From an uncultured Flavobacteriaceae bacterium (GTDB lineage: Bacteria; Bacteroidota; Bacteroidia; Flavobacteriales; Flavobacteriaceae), in NCBI GenBank assembly GCA_943788695.1, contig CALSRG010000001.1:372001-436000 (forward strand): a stretch of 64,000 nt of DNA. The letters are read 5' to 3'. The notes below the pieces were generated by a model. That model was not told where the DNA came from. It was given only the letters and a program-made list of their open reading frames with translations, and searched no databases. The position numbers were made by a program, and so were the translations under genes. Positions 45,182 through 55,905 of this stretch are shown here, piece after piece; the first letter of the stretch is position 1, and each line of letters opens with the position of its first letter.

Positions 45182-45922
45182 ATGTATATGTTTAAATGCC
45201 TTTTTTGGATCCTTTATCGCAGCTGGTTTTATGTGCTTGCGGGTCTTATTATTCTTGTAGTGTCACCTTTTATGTTGATTTTTTTATCACGTCTGGAATG
45301 GTATCCTACATTTTATAAATTGGCCCGTCTCTGGGGTCGTATTTTGTTATTTGGCATGGGATACCGCTGGTCCATTACTTCTGAAACGACATTAGAAAAG
45401 GGCAAAAACTACATGTTCATCGGGAATCACACATCCATGTTGGATCCAATGCTTATGCTTGATGTGGTAAAAAACAATCCAATTGTTTTTGTAGGAAAAC
45501 AAGAACTAGAGAAAATCCCAGTATTCGGATTTTTTTATAGAAAGTCCTGCATTCTTGTAAACCGGTCAACTACTGAGAGTCGTATAAATGTTTATCCACA
45601 AGCACAAGCACGGCTAGATGCGGGATTTAGTATTGGCATTTTTCCAGAAGGAGGAGTGCCTGACGAGGCGGTTGATTTAGATGCGTTTAAAAACGGTGCT
45701 TTTCGATTGGCAATTGAATATCAAATCCCCATTGTCCCTATGATATTTGTGGGTCCAAAAAAGCTATTTTCATTCACATATTTCAGCGGCGGTCCTGGAA
45801 AGTTATTAACTCATGTGATGCCAATTATTGAGACTAAAGGACTTACGCTTAAAGACCTTCCGAAACTCAAGGAGGCAACACGTCAACTGATGCTGAAGGA
45901 AGTCATTGCTCGAGGGGTCTAG
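45182..45922 (+). CDS. 1-acyl-sn-glycerol-3-phosphate acyltransferase (PlsC-like)
   Basis: A 246-residue membrane-associated acyltransferase. A hydrophobic N-terminus (about residues 8-33) precedes the HX4D motif NHTSMLDPM at about 81-89 and the FPEGG motif near 159, with [15 protein letters not shown] following. These are the PlsC marks. It makes phosphatidic acid from lysophosphatidic acid or a related acylation. Its stop interlocks with the recA stop at the palindrome CTAG. ATG 45188 is an alternative start. Confidence 0.92.
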   Translation: MYMFKCLFWILYRSWFYVLAGLIILVVSPFMLIFLSRLEWYPTFYKLARLWGRILLFGMGYRWSITSETTLEKGKNYMFIGNHTSMLDPMLMLDVVKNNPIVFVGKQELEKIPVFGFFYRKSCILVNRSTTESRINVYPQAQARLDAGFSIGIFPEGGVPDEAVDLDAFKNGAFRLAIEYQIPIVPMIFVGPKKLFSFTYFSGGPGKLLTHVMPIIETKGLTLKDLPKLKEATRQLMLKEVIARGV

Positions 45923-46917
45923 CCTTTTAAATTTTCTTTAATCTTATTTTCCAACTCCTCCATTAATTCAGGATTATCTTCAATAAGATTTTTAACGGCA
46001 TCTCTACCTTGACCTAATTTTGTGTCGCCATAACTAAACCATGACCCACTTTTTTTGATTAATTCTTGCTCAACTGCGATATCAATAATTTCACCAGTTT
46101 TAGAAATACCTTTTCCAAACATGATATCGAATTCGGCAAGTTTGAATGGCGGAGCTACTTTATTTTTAACCACTTTAACTCTCGTTTTGTTACCTAAAAC
46201 AGCGCCGTCAGTATCTTTGATTTGCGTAGATCTGCGGATGTCTAAACGCACAGAGGCATAGAATTTTAAGGCATTACCACCAGTAGTGGTTTCAGGATTT
46301 CCAAACATTACCCCGATTTTTTCACGAAGCTGATTAATGAAAATCATAGTACAGTTGGTTTTACTGATGGATCCTGTAAGTTTTCTCAAGGCTTGAGACA
46401 TCAAACGGGCATGAAGCCCCATTTTAGAGTCTCCCATTTCGCCTTCAATTTCACTTTTAGGTGTTAATGCGGCAACAGAATCAATCACAATTATATCTAT
46501 AGCTCCAGATCGCACTAAGTTATCGGCAATTTCTAAGGCTTGCTCTCCGTGATCGGGTTGAGAAATGATGAGGTTATCAATATCAACACCTAACTTTTCA
46601 GCATAAAAGCGATCAAAAGCATGTTCGGCATCAATAAAGGCGGCAATACCTCCAGCTTTTTGAGCTTGTGCAATAGCATGCAAGGTCAGGGTTGTTTTTC
46701 CAGATGACTCTGGTCCATAAATTTCAATAACCCGACCACGAGGATAACCTCCAACGCCCATTGCAATGTCTAAACCTAAAGATCCAGAAGGAATGGCTTC
46801 AACATCCACAACAGCGCTATCACTCATGCGCATCACGGTTCCTTTACCGTAGGATTTATCCAGTTTGTCTAGGGTTAGTTGAAGTGCTTTTATTTTGGCT
46901 GCTTTATCTGAACTCAT
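45919..46917 (-). CDS. recA: Recombinase RecA
   Basis: The 332-residue strand-exchange ATPase. Walker A is GPESSGKTT near residues 69-77, Walker B lies in [12 protein letters not shown], and the L1/L2 loops contain [25 protein letters not shown] and [30 protein letters not shown]. It mediates homologous recombination and, through DprA, transformation. I see no clear SOS box upstream. The gene is convergent with the plsC-like gene. Confidence 0.98.
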   Translation of the reverse strand: MSSDKAAKIKALQLTLDKLDKSYGKGTVMRMSDSAVVDVEAIPSGSLGLDIAMGVGGYPRGRVIEIYGPESSGKTTLTLHAIAQAQKAGGIAAFIDAEHAFDRFYAEKLGVDIDNLIISQPDHGEQALEIADNLVRSGAIDIIVIDSVAALTPKSEIEGEMGDSKMGLHARLMSQALRKLTGSISKTNCTMIFINQLREKIGVMFGNPETTTGGNALKFYASVRLDIRRSTQIKDTDGAVLGNKTRVKVVKNKVAPPFKLAEFDIMFGKGISKTGEIIDIAVEQELIKKSGSWFSYGDTKLGQGRDAVKNLIEDNPELMEELENKIKENLKG

Positions 46918-47004
46918 GCTGTTTATATTTAATAATTGCGGGTTGCTAATTTACTAATTTCTGTCGTCATTTTCTAACTGTTTTTGATATTGCACATTAG
47001 ATTT

Positions 47005-47034
47005 TTGACCCTCTTTAACAAAGTACTATCTTTG
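47005..47034 (+). promoter_or_regulatory. Promoter of trhO (Bacteroidota type)
   Basis: TTG at 47005-47007 (within TTTTTG) and TATCTTTG at 47027-47034 are separated by 19 nt. This is an excellent match to the TTTG-N19-TAnnTTTG form, with the start codon 34 nt downstream. Confidence 0.6.
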
Positions 47035-47068
47035 CTAAAGTAATTTGTTTAACTTAATCTAGTATAGC

Positions 47069-48142
47069 ATGCAACTGTACAACACATTAAGTGCCAAAGA
47101 ACGTGCTAAGCTCATCAAAGATGCTGGTCAAAAAAGAATGACCTTGTCTTTCTATCAATACGCGAAAATTGATGAGCCCCAGCAATTTCGAGACGCACTA
47201 TTTATTAAATGGAACACCCTAGACGTACTGGGTCGTATTTATGTAGCCAACGAGGGTATCAATGCCCAATTATCTGTCCCAGCAAGCCTTTTTGACGAAT
47301 TCAAAGCCCATCTTGACTCTATCGATTTTCTGAAAGGGGTGAGATTGAATATTGCCATTGAGCATGACGATTTTTCATTTTTAAAATTGAAAATTAAAGT
47401 GCGACAAAAAATTGTTGCAGATGGTTTAAATGACAGTTCTTTCGACGTGACCAACATTGGTATTCATTTAACAGCTGAAAAATTTAACGAATTGGTAGAG
47501 CAGGATGACACTATTTTGGTGGATATGCGTAATCATTACGAAAGTGAAATAGGTCATTTTGTTGATGCTATAACGCCCGATGTGGACACCTTTCGTGAAT
47601 CCTTACCAATCATAGAAGAGGATTTGTCAGCCTATAAAAAGGAAAAGAATTTGGTGATGTATTGCACTGGTGGTATTCGTTGCGAAAAGGCTAGTGCTTA
47701 TTTCAAACATAAAGGATTTGAGAAAGTTTATCAGCTTGAAGGAGGTATAATCGAGTATGCCCGGCAAGTTTACAATAAAGGTCTTGAAAACAAGTTTGTT
47801 GGTAAGAATTTTGTCTTTGACCAGCGAAGGGGTGAGCGAATTAGTGACGAAATAATTTCAGAATGCCATCAATGTGGCGCACCTTGCGATACCCACACCA
47901 ATTGTGCGAACGACGCCTGTCATTTACTCTTTATTCAATGTGAGGCTTGTAAGACGGCTTTAGATAATTGTTGTTCTAGCACCTGCATGGAGATACATCA
48001 TTTACCAGCTGAAGAACAAAAGAAAATGCGCCAGGGTCAAGGGAATAGTAACGATATTTTTAAGAAGGGTCGTGCGGATAATTTGCCATACAAGAAAAAT
48101 TTACGTGACATCCGAACTGTATTTAAAAACCCAACAGTTTAG
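47069..48142 (+). CDS. trhO: tRNA uridine(34) hydroxylase (rhodanese domain)
   Basis: The 357-residue TrhO/YceA family makes 5-hydroxyuridine at position 34 of tRNAs. The N-terminal acylphosphatase-like domain has FIKWNTLDVLGRIYVANEGINAQLSVP. The rhodanese domain has the active-site loop MYCTGGIRCEKASAYF with the catalytic cysteine near residue 194. The C-terminal zinc-binding region has several CxxC motifs (CHQCGAPCD, CEACKTALDNCC). The length is normal for the family. It has its own promoter. Confidence 0.93.
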   Translation: MQLYNTLSAKERAKLIKDAGQKRMTLSFYQYAKIDEPQQFRDALFIKWNTLDVLGRIYVANEGINAQLSVPASLFDEFKAHLDSIDFLKGVRLNIAIEHDDFSFLKLKIKVRQKIVADGLNDSSFDVTNIGIHLTAEKFNELVEQDDTILVDMRNHYESEIGHFVDAITPDVDTFRESLPIIEEDLSAYKKEKNLVMYCTGGIRCEKASAYFKHKGFEKVYQLEGGIIEYARQVYNKGLENKFVGKNFVFDQRRGERISDEIISECHQCGAPCDTHTNCANDACHLLFIQCEACKTALDNCCSSTCMEIHHLPAEEQKKMRQGQGNSNDIFKKGRADNLPYKKNLRDIRTVFKNPTV

Positions 48143-48236
48143 TAGATTTTTTTAATCAATGGATAATGCTACCTTTATGGAGCTCTTTAATGCCTAAATT
48201 AAATTGGGCATTTAATCTAAAACAAGAAGAAATCGG

Positions 48237-49379
48237 ATGGCTTGTAATAGCTGCGGTAGTGGAACAAATGGTCAGCCGAAAGGCTGTAAAAACAATGGGA
48301 CCTGCGGCACTAACGGCTGTAACAAATTGACTGTTTTTGATTGGCTTGCAAATATGGAATCACCTGAAGGAGAAACGCCTTTTGACGGGGTTGAAATCAG
48401 ATTTAAAAACAGCCGCAAAGGTTTTTTTAAAAACACCAAAAAACTTAACTTAAAAATCGGTGATGTTGTTGCAACTCAAGCAGAATATGGCTTTGATATT
48501 GGGACCGTAACACTCACGAGTCAATTGGTAAAAGTTCAAATGCAACGTAAAAAAGCGTCATTTGATGAAAACCCTCAAATAATTTATCGTTTAGCTTCTC
48601 AACGTGATATCGATAAATGGATTGAGCTCAGAGACAAAGAAGAAGTGATGCAAGTGCGCGCTCGTCAAGTGGCCATCGATTTAAATCTAAAGATGAAAAT
48701 CTCTGACATTGAATATCAAGGCGACGGGAGTAAAGTCACTTTTTTTTATACAGCCAATCAGCGTGTAGATTTTAGAGAATTGATTAAAATGTTCGCAAAG
48801 GAATTTAACACCCGCATAGAAATGCGTCAAGTTGGACTTCGACAAGAGGCGGCGCGACTTGGAGGTATTGGTTCTTGTGGGAGGGAATTGTGCTGTTCAA
48901 CATGGTTAACTGACTTTCGATCCGTCACCACCGCCGCCGCCAGATATCAACAATTGTCGCTTAATCCACAAAAATTAGCTGGACAATGTGGTAAGCTAAA
49001 ATGCTGTTTAAACTTTGAATTAGACGCCTATTTGTCTGCGCTTAAAGACTTTCCAAGTAGCGAAATCAAATTAGCAACTCAGAGAGGTGAAGGTATTTGT
49101 CAAAAATTGGATATTTTCAAAGGGATTATGTGGTATGCTTACAAGGGTGAATGGATCACTTGGCATCCTATAGAAGTCGCCGATGTTGCTGCTATTATTC
49201 AGTTAAATAAAATGGGAACCAAGCCCGAAAGCCTTGAGTCTTATGTTATTAGTCAAGAAACTAAACCTAAAGATGAATTTGAAAAAGTGGTAGGTCAAGA
49301 TAGCTTGACAAGATTTGATACGCCAAAGCACTCAAAAAAAAGACATTCTAAAAGACGACGAAACCCCAATGGCAAATAA
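48237..49379 (+). CDS. PSP1 domain protein, RicT-like
   Basis: A 380-residue protein. The N-terminal 30 residues are rich in Cys and Gly (MACNSCGSG through CNK). The PSP1 domain follows: DVVATQAEYGFDIGTVTLTSQLVK, then EFNTRIEMRQVGLRQEAARLGGIGSCGRELCCSTW and GQCGKLKCCLNFELDAY. In Bacillus RicT is part of a Fe-S-containing complex that influences RNA maturation and competence. Here it lies beside gldH and PBP1A, so its role may differ. The last codons overlap the gldH start. Confidence 0.88.
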   Translation: MACNSCGSGTNGQPKGCKNNGTCGTNGCNKLTVFDWLANMESPEGETPFDGVEIRFKNSRKGFFKNTKKLNLKIGDVVATQAEYGFDIGTVTLTSQLVKVQMQRKKASFDENPQIIYRLASQRDIDKWIELRDKEEVMQVRARQVAIDLNLKMKISDIEYQGDGSKVTFFYTANQRVDFRELIKMFAKEFNTRIEMRQVGLRQEAARLGGIGSCGRELCCSTWLTDFRSVTTAAARYQQLSLNPQKLAGQCGKLKCCLNFELDAYLSALKDFPSSEIKLATQRGEGICQKLDIFKGIMWYAYKGEWITWHPIEVADVAAIIQLNKMGTKPESLESYVISQETKPKDEFEKVVGQDSLTRFDTPKHSKKRHSKRRRNPNGK

Positions 49380-49857
49380 AAGAGAAAGATCATTTATTAT
49401 AATGGCATTTTGCATGTCTCTGGTAGCGTGCCAGTCTCCAAAATTATTTACGTCTTTTCAAGAGTTGCCTAACGGCTGGCCGGAACATCAGACCATACAT
49501 TTTGAATATGATAACAAATCAAATGACCCCTCAGACCTTTTTGTTTTAGTGCGAACGAACCCAAATTATGAGTTCAGTAATTTATATTTAATCACCACAA
49601 TGAACTCGCCCAGCGGCATCGTCGTGAAAGACACCTTAGAATATCAAATGGCCTATCCTGATGGACAGCTTATGGGTGATGGTTTGACCGCAGTCAAACT
49701 GCATAAACTTTGGTACAAAGAGGCATATGATTTTGATGAAATTGGCGTTTATAGTTTTGATATTGAACACGCCATGCGTCGCTCCCAAGATTTAAAAGGG
49801 GTAACCCTATTAAATGGTATTACCGACTTTGGCCTTCAAATAGAAAAATCAAATTAA
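49369..49857 (+). CDS. gldH: Gliding motility lipoprotein GldH
   Basis: A 162-residue lipoprotein; the signal ends in SLVAC near residues 17-21. The body SFQELPNGWPEHQTIHFEYDN, then LVRTNPNYEFSNLYLITTM and DTLEYQMAYPDGQLMGDGL matches GldH. It is needed for gliding and type IX secretion in Flavobacterium johnsoniae. ATG 49369 overlaps the RicT-like gene by 11 nt in another frame. It lies 1 nt before the PBP1A start. Confidence 0.88.
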   Translation: MANKRERSFIIMAFCMSLVACQSPKLFTSFQELPNGWPEHQTIHFEYDNKSNDPSDLFVLVRTNPNYEFSNLYLITTMNSPSGIVVKDTLEYQMAYPDGQLMGDGLTAVKLHKLWYKEAYDFDEIGVYSFDIEHAMRRSQDLKGVTLLNGITDFGLQIEKSN

Positions 49858-49858
49858 A

Positions 49859-52189
49859 ATGAGCGTTAAAAAGGATAAAAAACCTAGAGCAAATAATTGG
49901 CGTTTCATCAGAACCATGTGGTTATTTTTTATGACAGGGGTCTGCTTATTAATTTTGATGTTCGTATCGGCATCTATAGGCCTTCTCGGCGAAATGCCAG
50001 ATTATACTCGATTGGAAAATCCGCAAACGAACTTGGCCACCGAAATCATTTCGTCAGATGGCAAGACCATTGGAAAATTTTATTTTGAGGACAACCGAAC
50101 TTTGATGGGCTTTGATGAATTGCCAAATCATTTGGTAGATGCCTTGATCGCCACTGAAGATGTTCGTTTTAGAAACCACTCAGGTATTGATGTTCGTGGA
50201 ACGTTAAGAGCTACTATGTACCTAGGAAGCAGAGGTGGGGCTAGTACAATTACTCAACAATTGGCAAAGCAGTTTTTTACAGGACTTGTGGCTAAAAATA
50301 AATTTGAACGTGCCTTACAAAAAATTAAGGAATGGGTGATAGCCATACGTATAGAAAGGCAATACACCAAAGAAGAAATCATTGCCATGTACTTCAATAT
50401 TTATGATTTTGGTAACAATGCAGACGGTATCCGCTCGGCATCAAGGATTTATTTTGGCAAAGAACCAAAAGACTTAAAAATTGAAGAATCAGCCATGCTG
50501 GTCGGGATGTTTAAAAACTCATCCTTGTATAATCCTCTTCCCAACCGAAATCCAGAAGGCACCAAAAAGAGACGTGACGTGGTATTATCCCAAACGGCTA
50601 AATACGGCTTTATTGACGATGACCTCAAGGACTCTCTAATAGCATTACCTATTACTTTAAAATATTCGCCTGAGTCCCATCAGCAAGGTCCAGCAGCCTA
50701 TTTTAGAGAATATCTCAGAGCCTATCTTAAAGATTGGACCAACCTAGAATCATCAAAAAAACCGGATGGATCAAGTTACGACATCTATAGTGATGGACTT
50801 AGAGTATACACAACCATCGATTCTAGGATGCAACAATATGCCGAGGAAGCCGTAGATGAGCATATGCCCAGATTGCAAGAGGAGTTTTTTGTTCAAAACA
50901 CACTAAAACGAAATCCAACAGCGCCATTTATAGACCTTGATAAAAATGAAATTCAAGGCCTTATGAATACAAGTATGAGACGCTCAGAGCGCTGGCGTGT
51001 GATGAAAAAAAATGGAAGTTCGGATGACGAAATCTTAAAGGCATTTAATGAGCCTATTCCAATGAGCATATTTTCCTGGCAAGGTGAAATAGATACCATC
51101 ATGACACCTCTTGACTCAATGAGGTATTATAAATCATTTTTAAGAACCTCTATCATGTCGATGGAACCTCAAACAGGTCATGTTAAAGCTTGGGTTGGAG
51201 GCATCAATTATAAGCACTTTAAATATGATATGGTTAATCAAGGTCGTCGGCAAGTAGGCTCTACTTTTAAGCCCTTTTTGTATGCCACAGCAATAGATCA
51301 GCTTCAGCTGTCCCCATGCGATTCCATTCCAGATACTCAAATTACTATTGAAGCAAATAAATACAATAATCCGAGACCGTGGACTCCTAAAAACTCTGGG
51401 GGTAAATATGGGCAAACCTACACCTATAAAGCAGCCTTGGCAAATTCGGTTAACACGATAAGCGCTAAACTCATAGATCGAGTAGGGCCACAACCAGTGA
51501 TCGATTTGGCACGAAAACTAGGAATTACAGCCGAATTACCTGTCGTTCCTTCAATTTGTCTTGGTACTCCAGACATCAGTCTGTTTGAAATGGTTGGCGC
51601 ATATAGCACATTTGCCAATAAAGGTATTTATACGGAACCCGTAATGGTTCTCAGAATCGAAGATAAAAATGGCACCATTTTGTTTCAAAACACCCCTAAC
51701 ACAAAAGACGTTTTGAGTGAGGAAACAGCTTATGTTACCGTAAAACTCATGGAAGGGGTCACAGATTCAGGATCAGGAGTACGCCTTCGCACAGTTGGGG
51801 CAGATAAATATACCCCATACTACAAAGAGATTATCACTGGTTATCCTTACCAATTTTCAAACCCCATAGCGGGTAAAACAGGAACAACTCAAAACCAATC
51901 AGATGGGTGGTTTATGGGGATGGTTCCAAACCTGACTACTGGTGTTTGGGTAGGTGGAGAAGATCGTGCGACGCACTTTCGAACGATCACCTATGGACAA
52001 GGCGCCTCAATGGCCTTACCTATCTGGGGTATTTTTATGAAGAAATGTTACAACGACAACAGCTTATCCATTTCTAAGGAAGAATTTGAAGTCCCAATAA
52101 ACCTCAGGATAACTGTTGATTGCAACACAAATAATATCGAATCCAATGACTCTAACTCCGGAGATTCGTTGCTTGATTTCGACTTTTAA
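49859..52189 (+). CDS. Bifunctional penicillin-binding protein 1A
   Basis: A 776-residue class A PBP that polymerises and cross-links peptidoglycan. One N-terminal membrane helix (about residues 18-40) is followed by the GT51 domain: [21 protein letters not shown] with its catalytic glutamate, and [15 protein letters not shown]. The transpeptidase domain has the SxxK serine in [10 protein letters not shown], the SVN triad in [10 protein letters not shown], and [15 protein letters not shown]. The C-terminus is short and acidic. It is 1 nt after gldH. Confidence 0.96.
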   Translation: MSVKKDKKPRANNWRFIRTMWLFFMTGVCLLILMFVSASIGLLGEMPDYTRLENPQTNLATEIISSDGKTIGKFYFEDNRTLMGFDELPNHLVDALIATEDVRFRNHSGIDVRGTLRATMYLGSRGGASTITQQLAKQFFTGLVAKNKFERALQKIKEWVIAIRIERQYTKEEIIAMYFNIYDFGNNADGIRSASRIYFGKEPKDLKIEESAMLVGMFKNSSLYNPLPNRNPEGTKKRRDVVLSQTAKYGFIDDDLKDSLIALPITLKYSPESHQQGPAAYFREYLRAYLKDWTNLESSKKPDGSSYDIYSDGLRVYTTIDSRMQQYAEEAVDEHMPRLQEEFFVQNTLKRNPTAPFIDLDKNEIQGLMNTSMRRSERWRVMKKNGSSDDEILKAFNEPIPMSIFSWQGEIDTIMTPLDSMRYYKSFLRTSIMSMEPQTGHVKAWVGGINYKHFKYDMVNQGRRQVGSTFKPFLYATAIDQLQLSPCDSIPDTQITIEANKYNNPRPWTPKNSGGKYGQTYTYKAALANSVNTISAKLIDRVGPQPVIDLARKLGITAELPVVPSICLGTPDISLFEMVGAYSTFANKGIYTEPVMVLRIEDKNGTILFQNTPNTKDVLSEETAYVTVKLMEGVTDSGSGVRLRTVGADKYTPYYKEIITGYPYQFSNPIAGKTGTTQNQSDGWFMGMVPNLTTGVWVGGEDRATHFRTITYGQGASMALPIWGIFMKKCYNDNSLSISKEEFEVPINLRITVDCNTNNIESNDSNSGDSLLDFDF

Positions 52190-52199
52190 TCTAATAACG

Positions 52200-52901
52200 A
52201 TGATTACAAAAACGGTTGATTCAATTGAAAAAGCACTCGATGGGGTGTCTGATGGAATGACATTTTTGCTAGGAGGTTTTGGACTTTGTGGCATTCCTGA
52301 AAATGCCATTTCAGAATTGGTTCGTCGCAAGGTAAAAGACTTAACATGCATCTCTAACAACGCCGGAGTAGATGATTTTGGACTTGGATTGATGTTGCAA
52401 AATAGGCAAATCAAAAAAATGGTGGCATCATATGTAGGGGAAAATGACGAATTTGAAAGACAAATGCTTAGTGGCGAACTCGATGTAGAGCTTATTCCTC
52501 AAGGCACATTAGCCGAACGCTGCCGAGCAGCACAGTCAGGATTTCCAGCCTTTTATACCCCAGCTGGTTTTGGTACTGAAGTCGCAATAGGAAAAGAAAC
52601 GAGAGAATTTGACGGTAAAATGTATGTTCTTGAAAAAGCGGTTGTTGCCGACTTTTCATTTGTTAAAGCTTGGAAAGGAGATGTCGCAGGCAATTTGATT
52701 TTTAAAGGAACGGCTCGTAATTTTAATCCCAACATGTGCGGTGCTGCTTCAATTACTGTTGCGGAAGTTGAAGAACTTGTGCCAGCAGGAAGGCTTGATC
52801 CCAATCAAATTCATATACCTGGTATTTTTGTTCAACGCATCGTTCAAGGTCATAATTATCAAAAACGAATAGAGCAACGAACCGTTAGACCTCAATCTTA
52901 A
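52200..52901 (+). CDS. scoA: 3-oxoacid CoA-transferase subunit A
   Basis: A 233-residue subunit of a two-subunit CoA transferase that moves CoA from succinyl-CoA to acetoacetate or a similar acid. It has [18 protein letters not shown] near residues 20-37, [17 protein letters not shown] and the glycine-rich [28 protein letters not shown], all typical. ATG 52200 matches the family start; the earlier frame lies inside PBP1A. Subunit B is 9 nt downstream. Confidence 0.93.
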   Translation: MITKTVDSIEKALDGVSDGMTFLLGGFGLCGIPENAISELVRRKVKDLTCISNNAGVDDFGLGLMLQNRQIKKMVASYVGENDEFERQMLSGELDVELIPQGTLAERCRAAQSGFPAFYTPAGFGTEVAIGKETREFDGKMYVLEKAVVADFSFVKAWKGDVAGNLIFKGTARNFNPNMCGAASITVAEVEELVPAGRLDPNQIHIPGIFVQRIVQGHNYQKRIEQRTVRPQS

Positions 52902-52910
52902 ACTTTTATC

Positions 52911-53570
52911 ATGTTAGATAAATTTGGTATTGCAAAACGTATTGCACAAGAAGTTAAGGATGGCTATTATGTAAATCTTGGTATTGGAATTCCTACGCTG
53001 GTGGCCAATTTTGTCCGGACAGATATTGAGGTTGAGTTCCAAAGTGAGAATGGCATTTTAGGGATGGGTCCTTTCCCATTTAAAGGTGAAGAGGATGCCG
53101 ATCTTATCAATGCAGGTAAGCAAACCATTACTGCTTTGCCTGGAGCTAGTTATTTTGATTCAGCTACAAGCTTTTCTATGATTCGAGGTCAACACGTTGA
53201 CTTAACCATCTTGGGTGCGATGGAGGTCGCTGAAAATGGAGACATCGCAAACTGGAAAATCCCAGGACGAATGGTTAAAGGAATGGGTGGGGCGATGGAT
53301 CTAGTAGCTAGTGCAGAGAATATTATTGTTGCTATGATGCACACAAATAAAGCGGGACAATCAAAACTACTAAAACGATGTTCGTTACCCTTAACAGGCG
53401 TCGGCTGTGTAAAAAAAATAGTGACAAACTTGGCCGTAATTGAAGTCACCAATAATGGCTTCAAACTCTTAGAACGCGCTCCTGGCGTTAGTGTGGATGA
53501 CATTAAAGCTGCTACTGAAGGATCTCTTATCACGGAGGGGAATATCCCAGAAATGGTCTTAACCATTTAA
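52911..53570 (+). CDS. scoB: 3-oxoacid CoA-transferase subunit B
   Basis: A 219-residue subunit. It carries the catalytic glutamate in EFQSENGILGMGPFP (the SENG motif) and the conserved GGAMDLVASAENIIVAMMHT segment. With subunit A it forms the enzyme for ketone-body or acyl-CoA metabolism. The pair sits between PBP1A and typA and has no clear link to either. Confidence 0.93.
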   Translation: MLDKFGIAKRIAQEVKDGYYVNLGIGIPTLVANFVRTDIEVEFQSENGILGMGPFPFKGEEDADLINAGKQTITALPGASYFDSATSFSMIRGQHVDLTILGAMEVAENGDIANWKIPGRMVKGMGGAMDLVASAENIIVAMMHTNKAGQSKLLKRCSLPLTGVGCVKKIVTNLAVIEVTNNGFKLLERAPGVSVDDIKAATEGSLITEGNIPEMVLTI

Positions 53571-53652
53571 TGGTTTGTTATAGCTTTTCGATTCAACATA
53601 TTTAAACTTTAGGAATTATGACTTGAGGTGCTGCTACACAACAAAATAGCAG

Positions 53653-53660
53653 TACATTTG
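53653..53660 (+). promoter_or_regulatory. Candidate -7 element for typA
   Basis: TACATTTG matches TAnnTTTG, 19 nt before the typA ATG. A TTG at 53623-53625 is present but 27 nt away, further than normal. Confidence 0.4.
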
Positions 53661-53679
53661 CCGCGACCAAAAAAAGGCC

Positions 53680-55485
53680 ATGCAGAACATTAGAAATATT
53701 GCGATTATCGCTCACGTTGACCACGGTAAGACTACCTTGGTAGATAAAATTTTACACCATTGTCAACTTTTCCGTGAAAACGAAAGCACTGGCGAACTCA
53801 TTCTAGACAACAATGATTTGGAACGCGAGCGAGGCATCACCATTTTATCTAAGAATGTGTCTGTCAAGTTTGAGGATACCAAAATCAATATTATTGACAC
53901 ACCCGGTCACGCAGATTTTGGAGGCGAAGTGGAACGTGTTTTGAACATGGCCGACGGCGTATTGTTATTGGTTGATGCCTTCGAAGGTCCAATGCCACAA
54001 ACCCGTTTTGTGCTTCAAAAGGCATTGAGTTTAAAACTTAAACCCATCGTTGTTATTAATAAAGTTGATAAAGAAAACTGTACTCCAGAAGAAGTTTATG
54101 AGTCTGTTTTTGATTTGATGTTTGAATTAGGCGCTGAAGAATGGCAACTCGATTTCCCTGTTTTATATGGGTCAGCCAAGAACAATTGGATGTCTGATGA
54201 TTGGAAAAATCAAACAGATTCTATAGAACCTCTTTTAAAATCAGTGGTTGAACATATTCCAGCGCCAAAAGTTAGCTTAGGAACCACTCAAATGCTCATC
54301 ACATCTTTAGATTTCTCGTCATTTACAGGACGAATAGCTGTCGGCCGATTGCAACGAGGCGAATTAAAGGCTGGTCAATTTGTATCATTGGTAAAGAGAG
54401 ACTTATCAATTGAAAAAACTCGTATTAAAGAGCTTTTCGTTTTTGACGGGTTAGGTCGTAAAAAAGTTGAAACAGTTGTTTCAGGAGATATTTGTGCTAT
54501 CGTTGGCTTAGAAAATTTTGAGATTGGCGATACAGTTGCAGATGCTGAAACTCCAGAGGGCTTACCAACAATTGCTATTGATGAACCAACAATGAGTATG
54601 TTGTTTACGATTAATGATTCTCCTTTTTTTGGAAAGGACGGTAAATTTGTAACGTCTCGACACATCAAGGATCGTTTGGAAAAAGAGTTGGAGCGCAATT
54701 TAGCGATGCGCTTAGAAGGCACAGGATCGGCTGATAAATTTATGGTCTTTGGGCGTGGTGTACTGCATCTTTCGGTTTTAATTGAAACCATGCGCCGTGA
54801 AGGGTATGAGCTTCAAATAGGTCAACCACAAGTGATTATCAAAGAAATTGATGGTGTTAAATGTGAGCCGATTGAAGAGTTAACCATTGACTTGCCCGAA
54901 GAAGTATCGGGTCGGGCGGTAGAATTGGTTACCCTGCGTAAAGGCGAAATGACAGCAATGGAACCAAAGGGTGCGCGAATGATTTGTTCGTTCAAAATAC
55001 CTTCTCGAGGAATCATTGGGCTCAGAAACCAGTTGCTTACCGCAACAGCCGGAGAGGCCATCATGAACCACCGATTTATTGCTTTTGAGCCGTTCAAAGG
55101 GCCAATCGCTGAGCGAAATAATGGTTCTCTAATTTCTATGGAAAAAGGAACGGCAATTCCTTATTCTTTAGATAAATTGCAAGAGCGCGGAAAGTTTTTT
55201 ATTCACCCAGGTGACGAAATTTATACTGGACAGGTTATTGGTGAAAATTCACGAGGGGACGATATGGTCGTCAACGTAACTAAAACCAAAAAACTGAGTA
55301 ACGTGCGTTCTTCGGGAACAGATGATAAGGTAAAATTAGCACCACCTATCCAATTTAGTTTGGAAGAAGCATTGGAGTACATCCAGAAGGACGAATACGT
55401 GGAAGTAACGCCAAAGGCATTAAGACTTCGAAAAGTATACCTCGACGAAAACGAGCGCAAGCGTAACGAAAAGCAGTTTCAGTAG
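53680..55485 (+). CDS. typA: Translational GTPase TypA/BipA
   Basis: The 601-residue ribosome-binding GTPase. G1 is AHVDHGKTT near residues 10-18, G2 is in RERGITI, G3 is DTPGHAD, and G4 is NKVD. It ends with the CTD typical of BipA ([34 protein letters not shown]). It supports ribosome assembly and growth under cold or stress. The stop abuts the stop of the convergent small gene. Confidence 0.97.
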   Translation: MQNIRNIAIIAHVDHGKTTLVDKILHHCQLFRENESTGELILDNNDLERERGITILSKNVSVKFEDTKINIIDTPGHADFGGEVERVLNMADGVLLLVDAFEGPMPQTRFVLQKALSLKLKPIVVINKVDKENCTPEEVYESVFDLMFELGAEEWQLDFPVLYGSAKNNWMSDDWKNQTDSIEPLLKSVVEHIPAPKVSLGTTQMLITSLDFSSFTGRIAVGRLQRGELKAGQFVSLVKRDLSIEKTRIKELFVFDGLGRKKVETVVSGDICAIVGLENFEIGDTVADAETPEGLPTIAIDEPTMSMLFTINDSPFFGKDGKFVTSRHIKDRLEKELERNLAMRLEGTGSADKFMVFGRGVLHLSVLIETMRREGYELQIGQPQVIIKEIDGVKCEPIEELTIDLPEEVSGRAVELVTLRKGEMTAMEPKGARMICSFKIPSRGIIGLRNQLLTATAGEAIMNHRFIAFEPFKGPIAERNNGSLISMEKGTAIPYSLDKLQERGKFFIHPGDEIYTGQVIGENSRGDDMVVNVTKTKKLSNVRSSGTDDKVKLAPPIQFSLEEALEYIQKDEYVEVTPKALRLRKVYLDENERKRNEKQFQ

Positions 55486-55866
55486 CTATAATTGAGATTT
55501 CCTAAACGCAGACCTAGGATAAACCACCCAATAGTTGTTCAAATCTATGGAGTTTGACGTTTTGATCTCAGTGACCAGATAGTCATTAGAATAGCTGTTT
55601 AGTGAGGCCTTGAAATTGTTAAAGTAATCATCACCATCGCACATAAAAGTATAATGGTCTTCGACTTGAGTCGTTTCCTTTTTTTGAGTTACCGTAACAA
55701 CATTTAAGTGCCCAAAAACATAAGACTCATGGTCATGACAGCGGTTAATGTCTGTCACAAATTTCTGTTCAAGTGTAGTTTCGATTTTGGCTATGGCAGA
55801 TTGACTAAAAGCCGAAATATTAACGATCGCCATAAGGACCAACAAGTTGTAAATAGGTTTTTTCAT
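55486..55866 (-). CDS. Small secreted protein of unknown function
   Basis: A 126-residue protein with an N-terminal signal peptide (MKKPIYNLLVLMAIVNISAFSQS, cleavage near residue 21). The rest contains DINRCHDHESYVFGHLNVVTV, a TFMCDGDDYFNNF segment with one of two cysteines, and a basic end. No family recognised. The two cysteines could form a disulfide in the periplasm. It is convergent with typA and stands alone. Confidence 0.65.
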   Translation of the reverse strand: MKKPIYNLLVLMAIVNISAFSQSAIAKIETTLEQKFVTDINRCHDHESYVFGHLNVVTVTQKKETTQVEDHYTFMCDGDDYFNNFKASLNSYSNDYLVTEIKTSNSIDLNNYWVVYPRSAFRKSQL

Positions 55867-55905
55867 TCGAATGGATTTATTAGGGGATGTAAATATATTT
55901 AAAAA

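Noticed and set aside
54375..54791. 138-codon minus-strand open frame inside typA
   Set aside because: Antisense to a highly conserved GTPase gene; low-complexity product with no motif.
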